The notes beneath the pieces are model-generated. The model saw nothing but the letters and a program-made list of their open reading frames with translations. It made no database searches and was not told the DNA's origin. A DNA stretch of 64,000 nucleotides from Nonomuraea guangzhouensis (GTDB lineage Bacteria > Actinomycetota > Actinomycetes > Streptosporangiales > Streptosporangiaceae): the NCBI RefSeq assembly GCF_019396345.1, contig NZ_JAHKRM010000002.1:496001-560000 (forward strand). Direction: 5' to 3'. Positions 61,105 through 64,000 of this stretch are shown here, piece after piece. Numbering within the stretch: position 1 is the first letter of the stretch; each line of letters opens with the position of its first letter. The position numbers and the translations under genes are program-made.

Positions 61105-61449
61105 TCAATCCCCGACAAAGCAGAACTCGTTGCCTTCCGGGTCGGCCATCACCTGGAAGGAGCCTTGGTCGTCGGTCACCGTCTCCCCGATCCGCGTGGC
61201 GCCCAGTCCCAGCGCCCGGGCGATGGCGGGCAGGATGGCGTCGACCTCGATGTCCAGGTGCAACCGGTTCTTCACGGCCTTGTCCTCGGCAACCGGCTGG
61301 AACGCCAGCCGTACGGCTCCGGGAAGTTCGATGTGAGACCAGCCCCGGGCACGATCCACCGGGTCGCCACCGAGCAGGGCGGCCCAGAAGCGGACCAGGC
61401 TCTTCGGGTCCCGGCAATCCACCACGATCTGGTTGAGGCGCGCACGCAT
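61105..61449 (-). CDS. VOC-family protein (glyoxalase-like)
   Basis: A 114-aa protein with MRARLNQIVVDCRDPKSLVRFWAALLGG at the start and VMADPEGNEFCFVGD at the end, the glyoxalase-like single-domain pattern common in actinomycetes. HIELPG and LHLDIEVD carry possible metal ligands. The function is unknown. ATG 61449 fits the family start; the frame continues to 61500 without family character. Confidence 0.85.
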   Translation of the reverse strand: MRARLNQIVVDCRDPKSLVRFWAALLGGDPVDRARGWSHIELPGAVRLAFQPVAEDKAVKNRLHLDIEVDAILPAIARALGLGATRIGETVTDDQGSFQVMADPEGNEFCFVGD

Positions 61450-61578
61450 GACGGCCAGGGTAGCGACCACGTCGAGCGGCGCCGTACACACAACAGACAT
61501 TCATAGGCAATGCGCCGTACGTGTTGTCACACCCCATGAGCTGGGGAGACTCTGAACCTGAGGCTTGGAGGCGGCGAC

Positions 61579-61851
61579 GTGACGAGCAGCACGTACACCG
61601 GAGAACGACGCGCCCACCTGGAAGCGCTCGCCGCGTTGTTGCCCGGTCACGGGCTGGCGAGCCGCATGGTCGGCGGTGAGGAGCCGGTGCTGTGGGCGTG
61701 GTATCCCCGCACCGGCAGGCAGACGCTCGTCTTCGCCACCCCCGGGCGTCATGGGTGGGAGTTCCTGTGGTCGCCCGGCGGTCAGGGCACCGCCGACGAC
61801 CTGCCCCAGACGGTCCGCGCGCTGAAGGAGAGCATGGATCCGGGGAGCTAG
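61579..61851 (+). CDS. Small conserved-type hypothetical protein
   Basis: A 90-aa protein from GTG 61579. It is acidic to neutral and contains HLEALAALLPGHGLASRMVGGEEPVLWAWYPRTGRQTLVFATPG and WEFLWSPGG. This reads as a small folded domain, often found in actinomycetes without an assigned function. A ribosome binding site is weak (GGAGGCGGC). Its stop overlaps the stop of the convergent DUF3046 gene by 4 nt. Confidence 0.65.
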   Translation: MTSSTYTGERRAHLEALAALLPGHGLASRMVGGEEPVLWAWYPRTGRQTLVFATPGRHGWEFLWSPGGQGTADDLPQTVRALKESMDPGS

Positions 61852-62042
61852 CGGAGCCGGGAGGAGACGTTTTCGACCTGGCAGACCGCGCGCCAGACGG
61901 TCTTGGCGCTCTCGCCGTCGGCCAGCGCCTGGTCGACCGTGCGCCCGTCGAGCGGGGCGATCACGTAGTCGCGGGCCCACGAGTCGGCGTACGACTCGCC
62001 GAAGTGGGCACGCATCCTTCTCCAGAACTCGGTCAGGCGCAT
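61848..62042 (-). CDS. DUF3046 family protein
   Basis: A 64-aa protein that is a whole DUF3046 domain: MRLTEFWRRMRAHFGESYADSWARDYVI, then LDGRTVDQALADGESAKTVWRAVC. DUF3046 genes typically lie next to recA in actinobacteria, as here, but no function is known. ATG 62042 fits a leaderless start, with CATACT 6 nt upstream; GTG 62045 is the alternative. Confidence 0.9.
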   Translation of the reverse strand: MRLTEFWRRMRAHFGESYADSWARDYVIAPLDGRTVDQALADGESAKTVWRAVCQVENVSSRLR

Positions 62043-62084
62043 CACCCAAGTATGGAACCGCCGCGAGAGTGGTAGGACACCCCC

Positions 62085-62279
62085 ATGGCAAAGACCCCCA
62101 AGTCCTCCCCTCCCAAGTCCGCCAAGTGCCGAGCCAACCGGACGAAGCGCCGCCAGCTCCGCTTAGCCCAGCGCTTAGCCGTACAACAGGAAAAAGCCGA
62201 ACGAGCCGAAAGGCACGCGGGCATCAAGCAGGAACCTCGGGCGGGCACACCGCGGACGCGTAGAGCGTCGCGACGGTAG
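62085..62279 (+). CDS. Small very basic protein
   Basis: A 64-aa protein with about one third Lys and Arg (MAKTPKSSPPKSAKCRANRTKRRQLRLAQRL, ending TRRASRR). It is probably a nucleic-acid-binding or ribosome-associated protein, but no family is recognised. ATG 62085 has no ribosome binding site; TAGGAC lies 6 nt upstream. It is divergent from DUF3046, 42 nt away, and convergent with a VOC gene, whose stop is 2 nt beyond its own. A spurious frame remains possible. Confidence 0.5.
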   Translation: MAKTPKSSPPKSAKCRANRTKRRQLRLAQRLAVQQEKAERAERHAGIKQEPRAGTPRTRRASRR

Positions 62280-62280
62280 T

Positions 62281-62769
62281 TCACATCACGCGCGAGCCGT
62301 ACATCTCCCCCAGATGGTCGGCGAGCAGCTCCAGCCGGGCGCCGTCGGGGTCCTTGAAGTAGATGGAGGCGCCGCTCTCGATCTGGTGCGGCACGCCGGC
62401 CATCTCCAGTTTGCCGCGCAGCCGTTCCCAGGTGGCGGGGTCGACGGAGATCGCGATGTGGTGCAGCCCGCCGAGCACCTCCTGGTAAGGGCCGAGGTCG
62501 AGCCCCGGGAAGTCGAAGAAGGCCAGCAGGTTGCCGTTGCCGATGTCGAAGAAGAAGTGGTTGGAGCCCTTGTAGTCCCGGTTCTCGAAGATCTCCGTCA
62601 AGGGGAACTCAAGCAACTCCTGGTAGAACTTGACCGTCCGCTCCACGTCCGACGACAGGAGAGCGAAGTGGTGCAGGCCGCGCGCGCTGCTCGACGGTCG
62701 GTGCGCTAATAGATAGCGCTCCCTGATGTCCTCGCGGCGGGTCTCAATGGCTGCGTAGTCGATGCCCAC
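62281..62769 (-). CDS. VOC-family dioxygenase-like protein
   Basis: A 162-aa protein of the vicinal oxygen chelate fold. RGLHHFALLSSDVERTVKFYQELL carries the first metal His, and GGLHHIAISVDPATWERL carries the second. The last strand has DPDGARLELLADHLGEMYG. The pattern resembles extradiol dioxygenase-like and glyoxalase proteins of actinomycetes. GTG 62769 is preferred; the frame extends to 62802. It is divergent from the helicase gene. The substrate is unknown. Confidence 0.85.
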   Translation of the reverse strand: MGIDYAAIETRREDIRERYLLAHRPSSSARGLHHFALLSSDVERTVKFYQELLEFPLTEIFENRDYKGSNHFFFDIGNGNLLAFFDFPGLDLGPYQEVLGGLHHIAISVDPATWERLRGKLEMAGVPHQIESGASIYFKDPDGARLELLADHLGEMYGSRVM

Positions 62770-62858
62770 GATCGCTCTATGTCCGCAGCGCCCCCGCCTC
62801 AATCGCGCACCACCGCCACAATGCGTTTTCTGTCGGTGCCGCGAGGCACTATGTGCAG

Positions 62859-64000
62859 GTGAGCTCGCTAGACCATTTCACCCACGGGACCAGGCAGTGG
62901 TTCGCCGGAGCGTTCGAGGCGCCCACGAGCGCGCAGGCAGGCGCGTGGGAGTCCATCGCGCGCGGCGACAACACGCTCGTGGTGGCGCCCACCGGGTCGG
63001 GCAAGACGCTGGCGGCTTTCCTGTGGTCGCTCGACCGGCTGGCCGCCGACCCCACCCGGGCCGATCCGAAACAGGCCCACAAGGGGACCAAGGTCCTGTA
63101 CGTCTCGCCGCTCAAGGCGCTGGCCGTCGACGTGGAGCGTAACCTGCGTGCCCCGCTGGCCGGGCTCAAGCAGACCGCGCGCCGGCTGGGCCTGCCGGTG
63201 CCGGACATCTCGGTGGCGATCCGCTCCGGCGACACCCCGGCCGAGGACCGCAGGCGGTTCGCCGCCAAGCCGTCCGACATCCTCATCACCACGCCGGAGT
63301 CGCTGTTCCTGCTGCTCACCAGCCAGGCGCGCGAGGCGTTGCGCGGCGTCGAGACGGTGATCGTCGACGAGGTGCACGCGGTGGCCGCCACCAAGCGCGG
63401 CGCGCACCTGGCGCTCAGCCTGGAGCGGCTCGACGCCCTGCTCGAGCGGCCCGCGCAGCGGATCGGGCTGTCGGCGACGGTGCGGCCGGTGAGTGAGGTC
63501 GCGGCGTTCCTGGGCGGGTCCCGTCCCGCGACGGTCGTGCAGCCGCCCTCCGACAAGCGCATCGAGGTCGAGGTGATCGTCCCGGTCGAGGACATGACCG
63601 AGATGGAGGGCGGGCCGGGGCCCGCCGACGGCGAGGAGCCCGAGCCGTCCAGCCGGTCGATCTGGCCGCACGTCGAGGACCGGCTGTTCGACCTGATCGA
63701 GGCCCACTCGTCGACGATCGTGTTCGCCAACTCCAGACGGCTGGCCGAACGCCTGTGCACCAGGCTCAACGAGCTGGCCTACGAGCGGGTTCAGGGGCCC
63801 GAGGCCGTCGATCTGTCGATCTGGGAGACGCCCTCTCCGGGAGCGCCGCCGGGAGAGCCGCCCCGGCGGATGCCCGCGGAGATGATGGCGCAGGCCGGGG
63901 CGAGCAAGGGCGTGGTCACCGAGATCGTCCGCGCGCACCACGGCTCGGTGTCCAAGGAGGAGCGGGCGCAGATCGAGGAGGCGCTCAAGTCGGGCCGGCT
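62859..64000 (+). CDS. lhr: Lhr-type DEAD/DEAH-box helicase (3' end outside window)
   Basis: ATP-dependent helicase of superfamily 2, the Lhr (large helicase-related) group. The first 380 residues are visible. LDHFTHGTRQWFAGAFEAPTSAQAGAW is the typical Lhr start. Walker A APTGSGKT is near 43-50, YVSPLKALAVDVERNL is motif Ia, TTPESLFLLL is motif Ib, DEVH is in VIVDEVHAV, and LSATVRP is motif III. GTG 62859 is used; GTG 62853 is in frame too. Lhr proteins in actinobacteria act in DNA repair and are usually about 1500 aa. The gene runs off the window. Confidence 0.93.
   Translation, partial: MSSLDHFTHGTRQWFAGAFEAPTSAQAGAWESIARGDNTLVVAPTGSGKTLAAFLWSLDRLAADPTRADPKQAHKGTKVLYVSPLKALAVDVERNLRAPLAGLKQTARRLGLPVPDISVAIRSGDTPAEDRRRFAAKPSDILITTPESLFLLLTSQAREALRGVETVIVDEVHAVAATKRGAHLALSLERLDALLERPAQRIGLSATVRPVSEVAAFLGGSRPATVVQPPSDKRIEVEVIVPVEDMTEMEGGPGPADGEEPEPSSRSIWPHVEDRLFDLIEAHSSTIVFANSRRLAERLCTRLNELAYERVQGPEAVDLSIWETPSPGAPPGEPPRRMPAEMMAQAGASKGVVTEIVRAHHGSVSKEERAQIEEALKSGR

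Overview
The window is high-GC (about 70%) chromosomal DNA of a filamentous actinomycete. The gene content and order (hflX, dapF, miaA, miaB, a gluABCD-type transporter, rny, recX, recA, DUF3046) fit the order Streptosporangiales (Nonomuraea or Streptosporangium type). This placement is inferred from content, not from a database search. Coding density is high, starts are often GTG, and many genes overlap by 1 to 4 nt.

Bases 1-7400 are an accessory and decayed zone. It holds a phosphotransferase cut by the window edge, a long hairpin, two broken IS21-type transposase copies flanking a methyltransferase, fragments of Tn3 and IS3 transposases, and three secreted proteins of unknown function in visibly lower-GC DNA. 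Bases 7433-13909 carry comEC, comEA, degV and hutI, all on the minus strand. Bases 14338-25131 hold hflX, a DUF4097-type lipoprotein, and a plus-strand glyoxylate/glycolate block (malate synthase, GlcD/E/F, IclR regulator) with a tandem inverted-repeat operator in front of malate synthase. DUF2277 and a zincin-like protein follow.

Bases 25148-43520 mix core genes (dapF, miaA, ogt, rnz, miaB) with lipoproteins, oxidoreductases and VOC proteins. They also contain a three-gene cassette: a membrane protein with a Gly/His/Cys-rich tail (TIGR04222 type), a DUF692/MNIO enzyme, and a small partner. This is the best candidate here for an undescribed peptide- or protein-modification system. Bases 43655-54933 encode import: a glutamate-type ABC transporter, a serine oligopeptidase of the S9 family, and a complete oligopeptide ABC transporter. 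Bases 55284-64000 hold rny, recX (with a very long repetitive N-terminus), recA with both a LexA-type box and a PafBC-type promoter, DUF3046, small enzymes, and the start of an Lhr-type helicase.

Three sequence-level themes cut across the genes. First, degenerate tandem minisatellites occur inside comEC (two arrays), comEA and recX, always in multiples of 3 bp, and also between genes. Second, an intergenic repeat of about 125 bp recurs near 26.0 kb and 55.1 kb. Third, several genes have a TANNNT-like -10 element 6-7 nt before the start codon and no ribosome binding site, which suggests leaderless transcripts.
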